Shown: piece by piece, positions 10,675-21,100 of the stretch | Position numbering within the stretch: the stretch's first letter is position 1 | Layout: the number at the start of each line of letters is the position of its first letter | Assembly (NCBI GenBank): GCA_001557505.1 | Contig: LSAX01000010.1 | Coordinates: 992,001 to 1,056,000 of the forward strand | Source: Reticulascus tulasneorum | Taxonomy: Eukaryota > Ascomycota > Sordariomycetes > Glomerellales > Reticulascaceae | Length of the DNA stretch: 64,000 nt | Reading direction: 5' to 3' | Notes under the pieces: model-generated | Databases searched by the model: none | Told to the model about the DNA's origin: nothing | Seen by the model: only the letters and a program-made list of their open reading frames with translations | Translations under genes and position numbers: made by a program

Positions 10675-12546
10675 ATGAGTAGATACTACGTGGAAGACCT
10701 TCAGCAACATGCGGTCAAGAAGCTGACACAGCTGCTTGCTATGCCTCCTCACCACCTTGAGATTGTTTCACCCAAAGACTTCTTGTCATATCCCATGGCC
10801 AGACCATCTGACCAATGGCTTGCCGCGCAAGAAAAACTGATGGAGCATCTTCCCAAGTCCTGTCTCCGACCGACAAGCTACGACCCGGTCTCCATAGGCA
10901 AGCGAGTGCTCATGAAGGCTACGGAGAAGCGCCCTATCGCTCTGCTCCCTGACGCCGCCGTGCTGTGTTCGACGCACAAGCATCTACATCCCTGGAAGAT
11001 ACGTAGCCTCTTCATAGTGCTGGGCACTGAGGTTTCAGTCCGGTCCGATCGCATAAGATCATTTCGTGGTTCCGACAATGTTCCTCTAGCGGACTCGGTC
11101 TCGCAGTTCGTGGAGCGCATGAATGGCATCAGCGCCTTATGGATGTCGCCGAAGTTCTTTAGACGCCTCTTTGATAAGGACACCAGTGCCAAGAAGATCG
11201 AATCCGGCTGCGAGGCTTGCATCATGGCCGTTGTAGGTGGGCGAGGTCGACTCCTTGCGGACCTGCGTGCGAACATGACTTCCCGATCACGACGACGGCA
11301 CGAACCTGAGCTTCTCCGGTTTGTGAATAGCTGGATCGAGTGTTTTGGGAGCAATGGCGAGAGCATCATTTCGGAGAGTGAGCAACTCTCTGCTGAGCTG
11401 AAGGCAATCAGACAGGATATCACTCAGCGGCGAAAGGAACGACGAGCACGACGACGAATGCAGGGGCAGAGTGTGCCGTACTCCAGGGTACGTGAGCCCG
11501 AGCTATCGAAAGAAGGATATCCTCTCCCTAAACCTCCCCGCCATCGGCCCACTAATGAAATGCATACTAAAGTCAGACAGGAACATGGCTTGGCCGGTGC
11601 AGAGTTGCAGGAGCAACATTACGATCCTGGAACCGACTACTGTGGCAACGAAGCTTACATGTCTGGCGCGCAAACATTCTATGAGGCCTCTGAGAACCCT
11701 TTCATGAGCCCAGAAGATGCAAAGAGGTATGACACCCATAATCATGATGAGTTCCCCGAAGATGACGATGACGAAGGGCGGGACGAGCTCAGCGGCATTT
11801 ACGAGCGATATCTCGCCCACACAGATGTCAATGAGGAAGATATACATCCCGCTTTTCGGAGCGCATCAACCCTAGTTGATGACTTCCAGAGCGTTCGGCC
11901 GGGGAAGGATGTTGCGGGTGACGAGCAGAGCTGGGTCAGTGCCACGGCGCATTCAACTGCTGAGTTTGCTCGGGGCCAGTCCGCTGTGGGTGGGGTTTCA
12001 GCGACAGGAAATCGTGTTCGCCAGTATCGATATGGCGATAATGTCTACGACGAGGAGGTTTTAGACTCGAATCTGGACCAGATTGCCGCAAGTGAGATCC
12101 GTGCTCGTGGACGGCTTGAGGCTTATGCAACGAGTAGCCACTACTCGCAAGACGACATCCCGCCACAAACATCTGCCTCATCCGCCCAATGGATCCCATC
12201 AAGCCCACCATCAATATCAAGCAAGATGGCTCGTCTCTCAATGCAAGACGATCTCTGCCAAGCAGATGCCTTCGAGACCGGCTCTCAGGTTCTACGGCAG
12301 TTCGATGCGGCCGGGAATCCGTTCGTGGAGAGCAAGGGGCGGCGACCCAGGCCACGATCGGGGGACAGTCGAATCTCGCCCAAGACATCCATGGAGCGGT
12401 TCAACAGATGGAAGGATGACAATGACGATGTTGAGAGCCTTGCGGAGGGGACGGTGCTTCCGGATGACTCTGTTTCATGTGTTGGGGACAGGGCTGTCCG
12501 GCCTCGTAAGCATAAGAGGGTGGAGGAGCTGTTCCGAGGAGGTTAA
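10675..12546 (+). CDS. Unrecognised fungal protein, acidic central region
   Basis: A single exon encodes 623 aa. The frame stays open to 10636, but the first true ATG is at 10675 (MSRYYVEDLQ), which is taken as the start. Residues 1-230 look folded, with hydrophobic and aromatic patches such as SLFIVLGTEV, a WMSPKFFRRLF helix and CEACIMAVVGG. A basic, helical stretch (RRKERRARRRM) follows near 260. The rest is disordered, with an acidic run (EFPEDDDDEGRDE) near 360 and many Ser/Pro residues, ending in a basic RKHKRVEELF. No signal peptide, transmembrane helix or known catalytic motif is seen. The family is not recognised and no function is proposed. Codon use and the long open frame make it a real gene. 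Confidence 0.8.
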   Translation: MSRYYVEDLQQHAVKKLTQLLAMPPHHLEIVSPKDFLSYPMARPSDQWLAAQEKLMEHLPKSCLRPTSYDPVSIGKRVLMKATEKRPIALLPDAAVLCSTHKHLHPWKIRSLFIVLGTEVSVRSDRIRSFRGSDNVPLADSVSQFVERMNGISALWMSPKFFRRLFDKDTSAKKIESGCEACIMAVVGGRGRLLADLRANMTSRSRRRHEPELLRFVNSWIECFGSNGESIISESEQLSAELKAIRQDITQRRKERRARRRMQGQSVPYSRVREPELSKEGYPLPKPPRHRPTNEMHTKVRQEHGLAGAELQEQHYDPGTDYCGNEAYMSGAQTFYEASENPFMSPEDAKRYDTHNHDEFPEDDDDEGRDELSGIYERYLAHTDVNEEDIHPAFRSASTLVDDFQSVRPGKDVAGDEQSWVSATAHSTAEFARGQSAVGGVSATGNRVRQYRYGDNVYDEEVLDSNLDQIAASEIRARGRLEAYATSSHYSQDDIPPQTSASSAQWIPSSPPSISSKMARLSMQDDLCQADAFETGSQVLRQFDAAGNPFVESKGRRPRPRSGDSRISPKTSMERFNRWKDDNDDVESLAEGTVLPDDSVSCVGDRAVRPRKHKRVEELFRGG

Positions 12547-13559
12547 GTTGGACAGGCTCGGTAAAGGTATGTTGGAAGTCTTCCCTTGTTTGGATCCCTC
12601 GTTTCTTTTGTTGGACTTGGCTGGGAGCACATTATTGTTACTAGATTGGATACATGAACATGCATGGAACAGTTGCTGATTTGCTGAACTTTAGACTTTA
12701 CGTGCTCGTGATGTTATGTTATATGCTATTGAGACCTGCTTGATATAAGCTATGTAGTAGGTGACCTCTTTGTGTAGAAGAACAATCACTATCATTCTTT
12801 GTTATATCTATCAATCTGGAGGCAGGTAGGAAACTGCACAGTTCTATCGGACTTGCCCACCCGACTTGCTTCACCCCCTCTACCAAGTTAGAGGAGCTTC
12901 GAAATTCACAGGATTCTCAAAATCACTCTCAGAGTTGAATTGCTTTAAGTGGCAGTCGATGCCTACAGATCGAGTTTTCATATTCGGGAACGCACCTGCC
13001 TCCTTTACTTCGCGATCGGTGTTTTCCTTGCCGTACCTCCCCTTTTATCAAGACGCGCCTCGGTTCTTCTCCCACCTTCACACCTTCGCACACTCATCTT
13101 AACGAGCCTTTGGGTAGCCACCGCAGGAGGTCTACAAATAGGCGTCACGAACTTTCTGCATTACAATATTTTGTTACAGCCGAAGACAGGTCTGTTGTCT
13201 TGTCTACTGCAGGCGTCCTTGTGATACGGAGCCTAGGTAGAGAGATATCTTCCTCTTCTGTGACCGAAAACACGCCCCAGGGTATGAGCCCCTTGTGCCC
13301 CCGTTCCTTCTCCTATGTGCCTCCCGAATCATGTCCAGCGCAAATGCACGTCACCCTGCGATGTTGATTTTACTTACCAAAGCTGCTCGCGTCACTACCC
13401 ATCCGTCGCTTCCCTTCTTCCCTCATTCCCTCGTTTGTCACGGCTCTCACACTATCACTCCTCCTGCTTTCCTTTACACTAACCAGATCATCTTCTTTCC
13501 AACAAGAACTCCCATCACTTCAGAATCACACATTTGTCACTCGGTGCTGCTTCTCCGAG
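12547..13559. other. Intergenic: 3' UTR and CT-rich promoter
   Basis: About 1 kb. The first third is AT-rich, as expected of a 3' UTR. From about 13380 the plus strand is CT-rich up to the GNAT start codon, typical of a fungal core promoter and leader. No gene is supported. Confidence 0.5.
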
Positions 13560-15680
13560 ATGGATGCAAATCAAGCTCGAAACTGGCAAAATGAAGCCAA
13601 CCGTTTCCGCACAGCCTGGGGACCACCATCGCAAGGCATCAAGAACCCTCTGCTCCCAAAGGACAAGAACGAGCAAGATACCCCTGCAACAAAGCGCCTG
13701 CTCCCTCCCCATAAGCGCGGACAGTCTCGCGATCCAGCGATGTCAGGAGCAGCCCTTACCCCCGAAGCATCCGTTTGTGCAGGCATGAATCAAGCCCCTG
13801 TCGCTGCTGCTGCTGCTTCTACCACAGACCTTCATCAAGCAGACACCAGCTTTTTCACTGATGAGCAGCTTGAGGCTAGAAAGGAACAGCATTGGAAATT
13901 GGCTGTAGCCTATGCATGCAGAAGCTCGATCCTCAACACACAGGCAAGAGTCCTTGAGGCAGCGGCGCTTCTGGAGAAGGCGAGAGCTGCTTATGAGCAA
14001 GAGCAAGCTGCTTATAAGAAAGAGGAAGCTGCTAAAGCTGGAGCTGCTACAAAGGAAAACATTCAAGTCGAGCTGCCCAAGCCGCCCGTTCTTCCGACTG
14101 ATGCCGCTGCTAAATCTGAGGCTACTGCAAACGAAAACGATCAAGTCGAGCTCCCCAAGGAGCCCGTTCTTCAACCTGATACCGCTGCTAAAGCTAAGGC
14201 TGCCACAAAGGAAAACGTTCAAGTCGAGCTACCCAAGAAGTCCGTTCTTCCAACCGATGCCGCTGCTGTTGTTGTGCCCTTGACCTCAAAGCTTCTTGAG
14301 TCTACCGTTCCGTCCCACGGCCCTTTGGCGGTCAAAAGCAAGAAAAGCCACGAGACTTGGGATGTTAGCACGAATGAGGACAAAGACATGTCCGATATTC
14401 GTCACAAGATTGCACCTGAGCACAACCTCGAGACGATTGAAGGAAGAATCGTCAAAGATCCATGGGGTGATGGCGACGACGATGCCATATTTCTGACCAA
14501 GTCGTTCTGCAATGCTTTCGTCAGGGACTGGGCATCGAAGGTCCTCGTCGATGCTGATCCTATTTTTCTGAAAAATGAGTATGACATGCATTGGGCCTGT
14601 GATGTTGACACCGAAAATGGAGAGTTACTCCCACCAATTGATTTCCCGTCCACTATGGTCGATCCTCAGGATGAGTTGGACCTTAGCGAGAAACTGCGAC
14701 ATCATCGTCAGAACTGGACCTCGAATCTGCTAATTCAGCGGGAAAATTCAGTACGAGAGAGAAGAATGGTGCGATACATGGCTGTCAAGGAAGAAGAGGT
14801 GGTTCCCGAGGACGCTCAGAAGCTGGAGTCACCCCCTGTTGAAGATGATGACACTCCCAAGGTTGATGTGGAGTGCCTCTTTCGTCCAATTGATCCGAAA
14901 GATGCGGCAGGTGTTTTGAACATTTACAATTCGGAGATCAAGAAGCGAACCCAAGCATTTGATACCAAACTGCTAGACCTTGGTAGCTTGCGTCGGATGG
15001 TGACCAACTCCATGGCTGGCGGACTGCCATTCATTGTGGCCGTCAACAGGCCCGTCGACCTTACGGATCCTACACAGTGGCCATCAAAGGCAGCTTACCA
15101 GCAGTATATGAAGTGGAAACAGACCCAGCTGCCAAAACAGGAAGAGTCTGACCTGGTTCTTGCTTTCGGATTCTGCTCCGACTACGACCAGGGACTTGCT
15201 AGAACCAAGGGATCTGGACGCACGACGGTCAAGGCGCATGTCTTTGTTCATCCAGAGTACCGACGCAAAGGTCTGGGCCGTGCTACCCTGGACCTGTTAA
15301 TGTCGTTCACCTCGAGACTCCATACTCAACGTGTGCGACTGAACTGGAGCTTGACGGTCGGCGATCCTAAGAACGTCTACAGCACGTCGAGCTTGAGCAA
15401 GCGACAAATTCATCGTGTCATGGTCGAAGGTCTCTTCAAAGGCAAGGACGATCCTGAACTGGAATGGGTGAAGCGGTTCCTTAAGAGCTTTCGATATTAC
15501 GAAATGGCTCATCTTGATGAAGTACACCGCACCCAGCGAGGAATGCAGAGCGAGTGGTTGGACAAGGTCATTTGGCAGCATGATTCAACCGACTCTCGTG
15601 ACATTCGAGCGGAGAGCGACCCCGAGATCTACGAACCTGAGCCAATGGAGCACGGCTCTTTCGAGCCAAATGCCCAGTGA
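13560..15680 (+). CDS. GNAT-fold acetyltransferase-like protein with internal repeats
   Basis: A single exon encodes 706 aa. Residues 1-90 are disordered. A helical Ala/Glu-rich segment near 100-160 leads into three tandem 26-residue repeats with the core ENxQVELPK at about 157-234. From about 440 the protein resembles GNAT N-acetyltransferases: CLFRPIDPKDAAGVLNIYN as the first strand and helix, then AFGFCSDYD, then KAHVFVHPEYRRKGLGRATL, where RRKGLG (about 565) matches the acetyl-CoA pyrophosphate loop. A C-terminal part with YYEMAHLDEVH follows. The substrate is unknown. Fungal proteins of this layout are generally uncharacterised. No signal peptide or membrane segment is present. The start lies directly after a CT-rich leader. 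The GNAT call is good; the exact biochemical role is open. Confidence 0.82.
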   Translation: MDANQARNWQNEANRFRTAWGPPSQGIKNPLLPKDKNEQDTPATKRLLPPHKRGQSRDPAMSGAALTPEASVCAGMNQAPVAAAAASTTDLHQADTSFFTDEQLEARKEQHWKLAVAYACRSSILNTQARVLEAAALLEKARAAYEQEQAAYKKEEAAKAGAATKENIQVELPKPPVLPTDAAAKSEATANENDQVELPKEPVLQPDTAAKAKAATKENVQVELPKKSVLPTDAAAVVVPLTSKLLESTVPSHGPLAVKSKKSHETWDVSTNEDKDMSDIRHKIAPEHNLETIEGRIVKDPWGDGDDDAIFLTKSFCNAFVRDWASKVLVDADPIFLKNEYDMHWACDVDTENGELLPPIDFPSTMVDPQDELDLSEKLRHHRQNWTSNLLIQRENSVRERRMVRYMAVKEEEVVPEDAQKLESPPVEDDDTPKVDVECLFRPIDPKDAAGVLNIYNSEIKKRTQAFDTKLLDLGSLRRMVTNSMAGGLPFIVAVNRPVDLTDPTQWPSKAAYQQYMKWKQTQLPKQEESDLVLAFGFCSDYDQGLARTKGSGRTTVKAHVFVHPEYRRKGLGRATLDLLMSFTSRLHTQRVRLNWSLTVGDPKNVYSTSSLSKRQIHRVMVEGLFKGKDDPELEWVKRFLKSFRYYEMAHLDEVHRTQRGMQSEWLDKVIWQHDSTDSRDIRAESDPEIYEPEPMEHGSFEPNAQ
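14028..14261 (+). repeat. Three tandem 78-nt coding repeats in the GNAT gene
   Basis: Three consecutive 26-codon units, each with the pattern AAK-x5-KEN-x-QVELPK-xx-VL-xx-D. The DNA copies differ by scattered substitutions and keep the frame. Confidence 0.85.
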
Positions 15681-16144
15681 TAATGTTGAGGGATTGGTTG
15701 TTGATTTGAGAGTGAGATTGTCTCTGATTGCTGCGATGTGATGCCGATCTGGTTGGAGGGAATGGATAAGATCAACGAAATGGATTCTGAAAGTTGGAAC
15801 GGTTTTGGGATGTTTTACGACTAATGTTGTGATTACTTCATATCAAGACAAGGGCTCTAAGCACTGCGTCGAACATGATAGAACCACTCAATGTAAATTC
15901 GAATCACTGACCCAAAGTGTGTCTAATTCCGTCGGCCATGCTGGTGATGTTATAAATTGCTTCGGTGATAGGGCAATGTAGATGCTCTGATTAAGGGGAC
16001 ATCACGTGGACCATCTCCATAGGCACCAACAATAACACTCCATCTTGCGTTTCCTCCTTCACATACCTTGGGTGTGATATGTAAATGTTTGCAATCCTTC
16101 CACCTGTTGGCTAATTTTTGGTCTACTCCCCGGTGATCATAGCG
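15681..16144. other. Intergenic
   Basis: About 460 bases between two rightward genes. They contain the probable 3' UTR of the GNAT gene and the ARL2 promoter. No other element was recognised. Confidence 0.5.
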
Positions 16145-16977
16145 ATGTTGTCCATTCTTCGAAAAGCAAGGTTGAAGGACAAGGAGATGAGAATTCTGAT
16201 GCTGTACGTTTGTCCCGAGCAACTTTCTGACTGACACCTGATGGTTGATGGACCAGCGGCCTCGATAATGCAGGGAAAACGACCATCGTGAAAAAGGTCA
16301 TGGGCGAGGATGTCAATACTGTCAGCCCCACCTTGGGATTCATTATCAAGACGATAGATTATGGAGGGTGAGACATGCCTGTCCAGGTACTGCGAAGACT
16401 GGAAGCTGACATATGGGGGCAGATACAAGCTGAACATCTGTACGTGGGCGGCATGATCTTCGTGTCTGAAAATGATGACTGAGAGAAAAACAAGGGGATG
16501 TCGGTGGCCAGAAAACTCTCCGGTCATACTGGCGCAACTACTTCGAGAAGACGGACGCGTTGATATGGGTGGTGGACGCCACGGATCGGCTGAGAATTGG
16601 GGACTGCAGGGAGGAACTTCACGGTCTACTCGAAGAAGAGGTTCGTTCGGCGACCTTTCAGCATTCGCGATACGACATTGAGCAATGGAATGAACTGACG
16701 TCGACAGCGTCTTTCCGGGGCCAGTCTTCTGGTGTTTGCCAACAAGACTGACGTGAATGGTTGCATGGATGAAGAGGAAATCTTGAAGGTTTGGAGCCCA
16801 AATATCTAATGCTCTGGGGAGGCTACTGAAGTTCCTTTTACCTAGGGGCTCCAGCTTCATGCGATTCGGACGCACCGATGGCATATTCTACGTTGCAGCG
16901 CGATGACAGGCGTTAACCTGGAGGAGGGCTTGGAGTGGGTTGTGGAAGATGCGAAGAAGCGGCTCTTCCTGTACTGA
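16145..16977 (+). CDS. ARL2-type Arf-like small GTPase
   Basis: Six exons: 16145-16203, 16257-16367, 16423-16439, 16495-16640, 16708-16788, 16846-16977, giving 181 aa, the normal ARL2 length (about 184). Motifs in order: P-loop GLDNAGKTT (21-29), switch I SPTLGF, switch [18 protein letters not shown], the base-recognition motif NKTD, and CSAMTG. The [17 protein letters not shown] stretch and the [13 protein letters not shown] region match ARL2 (Alp41/Cin4) rather than Arf or ARL3. ARL2 works with tubulin cofactors C, D and E in making alpha/beta-tubulin dimers, and with the BART effector. The start MLSILRK lacks Gly2, so N-myristoylation is not expected, in line with ARL2 biology. Exon 3 is only 17 nt, and skipping it would break the frame. 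Confidence is high because every junction restores conserved residues. Confidence 0.94.
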
Positions 16978-18104
16978 GGTGGTTTACGCTGCACGGTTAT
17001 GGACTTGGTCCAACGCATCACAATAGCCCCCGCGGCAAGAAGTTCCCCGAGGTTTGCGGATCGTCGTGGAAAGCCAAGCCTGGAGGTGCCGGCAGGGCCA
17101 AGTGCATAACCTTGACTAGGAGCTTGGTGTGTCAGAAGCCCTGGAATGGAAGACACCTTTGGTGAGCCGCTGTCGGTGAGTAGTCGGCGCTAGGGATCGC
17201 CATTGTGTAACGGTTCTCTGTCTTTGTTGCCGAGACCTGGGTTGATGAGTGTTACCCGGGCGAGGTACAGCCTATTGACACGGCACGATATTGGCCTGGT
17301 GGTCTGAGGCATTTGTGGGTGTGATGCTCGCTGCCAGAATAAGTCATTAGAGCATTCCATTTTCGCCAGAGGCGTGGTCTGCTTAAGCCCAGAACAGAGA
17401 CACAGCTTTGCATGAAAATGTGCAAGGACAAGCCTCTTCAATTTGTTCGAAACGATCTGATTGAAACATATCCTCCCCACCAATAAGAAGATGCCTTACC
17501 CCGAGTTCTGCGCGATCCAAGTTTCCTCCAAATCGTCAAGGGATGGATGTGACCCCGCCAATGAAATGGAATTGTATTAAGTTAACCATAAGTTATAAAT
17601 CACAAGTCACTCAGATCAGGGATGTGTGTCATAGCGCTTCTCCTCACTGTAAAAAAGAGCGGACAGCGGCCCCGGCTGCCTGAGACCAAAGCTCTGCCAG
17701 TGGAGGGCTGGAGTGGGGACGTCACTGAATGGGATCGCTAAATAATTGGAGGCAACCTAAGGGTGGGAAGGAACTTAATCCAGGAGAGAGGAAACGCGCT
17801 AGAGAGGCGGGAATAGATCATGATAGAGAGAACGCCAGAAAAGAAACACGAAACTTGCATTTCCCAGTCAAACCCAAAGAGGAACCCCCCTCGTGATATT
17901 CCTCGTCAGCACACGTCCAAAAACGCCAGAACCACGCGGATTGTGCTAGCGCCTGGCCCAGACCCGTTCATTCTCCAGCAAACCTGGTTTTTATCTTCTG
18001 CGCCGCGTCCAAGTATTCCGCTTCTCGTGCGTGCGTGTGTCTGTCTGTATTGGTTCCCCGCCCACCGTGTCTATGTGCCATCGTGACCCCTCGAGTTGCA
18101 AGCC
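16978..18104. other. Intergenic: upstream of the gelsolin-repeat gene
   Basis: About 1.1 kb between two rightward genes. The stretch before 18105 is rich in CGT/CTG and pyrimidines, like a leader. No gene or repeat is supported. Confidence 0.5.
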
Positions 18105-21100
18105 ATGGACGACGTCTCGCAGTTCCTCCAGCAGGTCGAGCAGCTGAAGGATCGCAGAATCGAAGAGGACGAGGAACGCTCGAGGCAATTGGAGGAGAAG
18201 ATCATGCAGGAGAGGAGAGAACGCCAGGCCCGTCGCGCTGGTAAGTAGGAGCCTTTCTTTTTTCTTCGTGTTCCTCTTCTCTCGTATTGAAGAAGGCTTT
18301 CCGGTGACGAGTTCTGCGAAGCTGGGCTTGCCTGTCCGGTTTGATGTCGCGGTGCGAGCTCTGCTGGGTGGTGGCAGAGCGGAAATAAACCCCAGAACGC
18401 AACAGTTGTGGTTTTCATGGTTATTGGGGAGAGAAAATCGAATAGTGACATGGCATTCTAACCTCCCTTTTCTTGCAGAACGCGCCAGATCAATTTCGCC
18501 TCAGAAATCATCACCTGCGAATACCCCACCACCATCCTCCAACCGCAACACCGCGCCATCATCGGATGGTTTGAAGCTCCAGGACCGCTCCGGAAGCCCT
18601 GGCAGACGCGCTGCTAGAACGGAGGACTCGATCGATAGCTTCTCGACCTCGCCCTCCAAGGAGAACGACTCTCCCTTTGATGCCGAGTCGAAGCAATCGA
18701 ACATGACCTCCCCATCGAGCGTCGGCCCCAGCGCGGGTGCACGCCCTTTATCGTGGCAGAGACGACCTAACTCGCAAGCCTCGGATAGACCGAAGAGCAG
18801 GCCGCTGTCGGTGGTCGCGGCCGAGAATGCGGCCAGATCATCCAACGTACCGTCGGACCCGCCTTCGGCCACGGAGCAGACCCTGTCGAAGGATCAGATC
18901 TCGCAAGCTCTTTCCTCCAAGGATCCGGCTTGGTTTCGCCAGACAGCCGATCGGGGAGCGAGCTCTGCTGCTTATAGAAAGAACCAGGTGGAGGATGAGG
19001 ATCGATTGGACATGTCGTCTGCTCGCGCGCAGCTACCGGGTATGAAGCGCGGCTCGCCGACAGAACCTACGCCCGACAGGTCCAGCCAAAGCTGGGCTTC
19101 TCAAGCCCCAGAAGCTAGGCTTGGCTCTCCTCTGCCATTGACCAGCGCGCAACGGTTCGACCCGCCGTCTGTTGAGCAATCACTCGAAGGCGACTCTCCG
19201 GGTCGTCGGGGCTCGGTAATATCTGGCTCGGGACGCAGTTCCCCAACACGCCCTCTGTCGCCCACAAAAGGCCTGGGCGGCTTTGTGCAGAGCGCCATGA
19301 TGAAGAGGTCCGACAGTGTCAAGAGATGGAGTGTCACGTCGCCGCCGGGCCTGGCTCGCGCAGATTCTGTCGCATCAAATCGCAACAGTTTGGACAGGAC
19401 CGCGACACCACAGCCTAAATCAAGACCAGCTAGCATGATCCGCGACGGATCATCAACTCCTACATCACGGCCGTCTTCACGCCATGGAGCCGAGGAACGG
19501 AAAGCCGAGACGGAGAATACCCCGAGGGCAACTGTCGCAGATCCTACCCCTGAAACGAAACCAATTTCCATTTCGATTCCTACAAAAGAGGACAACGAGA
19601 GGGCCTCGCCGCCTTCCAGCCCTTCGAAAAACATGGATGCACGAAGATGGAGTCCTACCAAGGCAAGCTGGCTGGAAACTGCGTTGAACAAACCAGAGTC
19701 GCCTAAGCCGAAACCCACGCCACCGCCAACTAATCAACCGGCGTGGATGGTGGAGCTGAATAAGGCAAAGGCTCAGAAGGCAGGCAATCCCAATGCAGAC
19801 GCTGGTCGCGCTGGCTCAATGGCGCAAAAACATGAAGTCAACATTGGCGGTCTTATGAGGGCTCCGCCGATGGGTGCAGCAGCCAAGCCCACAGTGGCAG
19901 GTCTTGGGGGCATATACTCGCCGCCTACAACCACAGGCCGGCCAGTGACAGGCGGTGGTGCACGCAGCAGCTTTTCCAAGAGCACCACAAAGCCGGATAT
20001 GTCTGAGTCGGAAACGGGAAGCGGCGAGACCTCCAAGCGCAGCTCGACCAGTGACTCTCCTCTAGCTGCGAAGGCCAAGCCAGAGACACCACCCAAGAAG
20101 GATTTCCGTGCGAATCTCAAGCCTCGCACAACCCCAGGTGACTCTGCCGGAGGCAGTGGCAAGGCAAACGAGCTTCAGAACGTATTCGGAAACTTGCGCA
20201 GGACGAAGACTCAAAACTACGTTGCCCCAGACCTGCTGAAGGATAACATCCTCCGGGGCAAGGCTGGCTTGAACTTGACGGGCGGGCCGAAACCGAGCGA
20301 GCGAAAGGACGAGTTCAAAGAGGCCATCCTGAAGAAGAAAGACGATTTCAAGAAGGCGCAAGCGGAGGGGAAGGGAGTCACGCGGAGTGCTACGACTGCC
20401 TCGGAGAAGCCCATACCAGAGGGACTCGCCAAAAGATCTCAAATGGGCCGGCCAACTTCTCTGACGAAAGACGCCGCTCTTGAGTACGGAATTGAAACTT
20501 CATCGAGAAAATTCGATGAGAATAAGCCAAGCCCGCCGAAGCCTTCACCGAAGCCTTCGCGGGCGCTGGATAGCCTCCCCACCCTACACAAAGAGACAAG
20601 CGCACCAGGCCGGCTCCAAGGGAAACCGGGAGGCGGCGGCATAGCGGATCGCTTCAACCCGGCGCTTGCGGGTCTGCTTGCTCGAGGCCCTCCGCCCATG
20701 GCTACGAGTGGCGGCAAGAGCTCGGAAGAGTCCGAAGCTCAAGGCGCATCCGGGGCCGTAGCTGAATCGTCTGCTCCTGGACCTCAACTTACGCATATGA
20801 CAAAGGGTCGTGCTCGAGGTCCACGGAGAAAAGCGCCTACGACAACGGCCAGTGCCGATGCGGGACCACCTACAAATGAAGAGGCTCCGGCAGGGGAAGA
20901 TGCGAAAGGTACCTCCTCATCGAAGTCATTATCTGCCCAAGTAGCTGCAAAGGCCGCCTCAAAGAAGCCGTCCCCGCTTCCGCTCAAGGGCCCAACGGAG
21001 ACTTTTCCAAGCAAGGCCGACGATGCATCTGAATCTCATCAGAAAGATGGATACTCGCCCAAGTCTAAAGCTGCACAAGCTGCTGCTTACGAGTTTTTCA

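Noticed and set aside
13560..13560. Possible upstream exons for the GNAT gene in the CT-rich leader
   Set aside because: The leader has no in-frame ATG with a donor, and the start at 13560 is well placed.
16123..16884. 253-codon open frame antisense to the ARL2 gene
   Set aside because: The plus strand gives a complete, conserved GTPase with correct splice phases.
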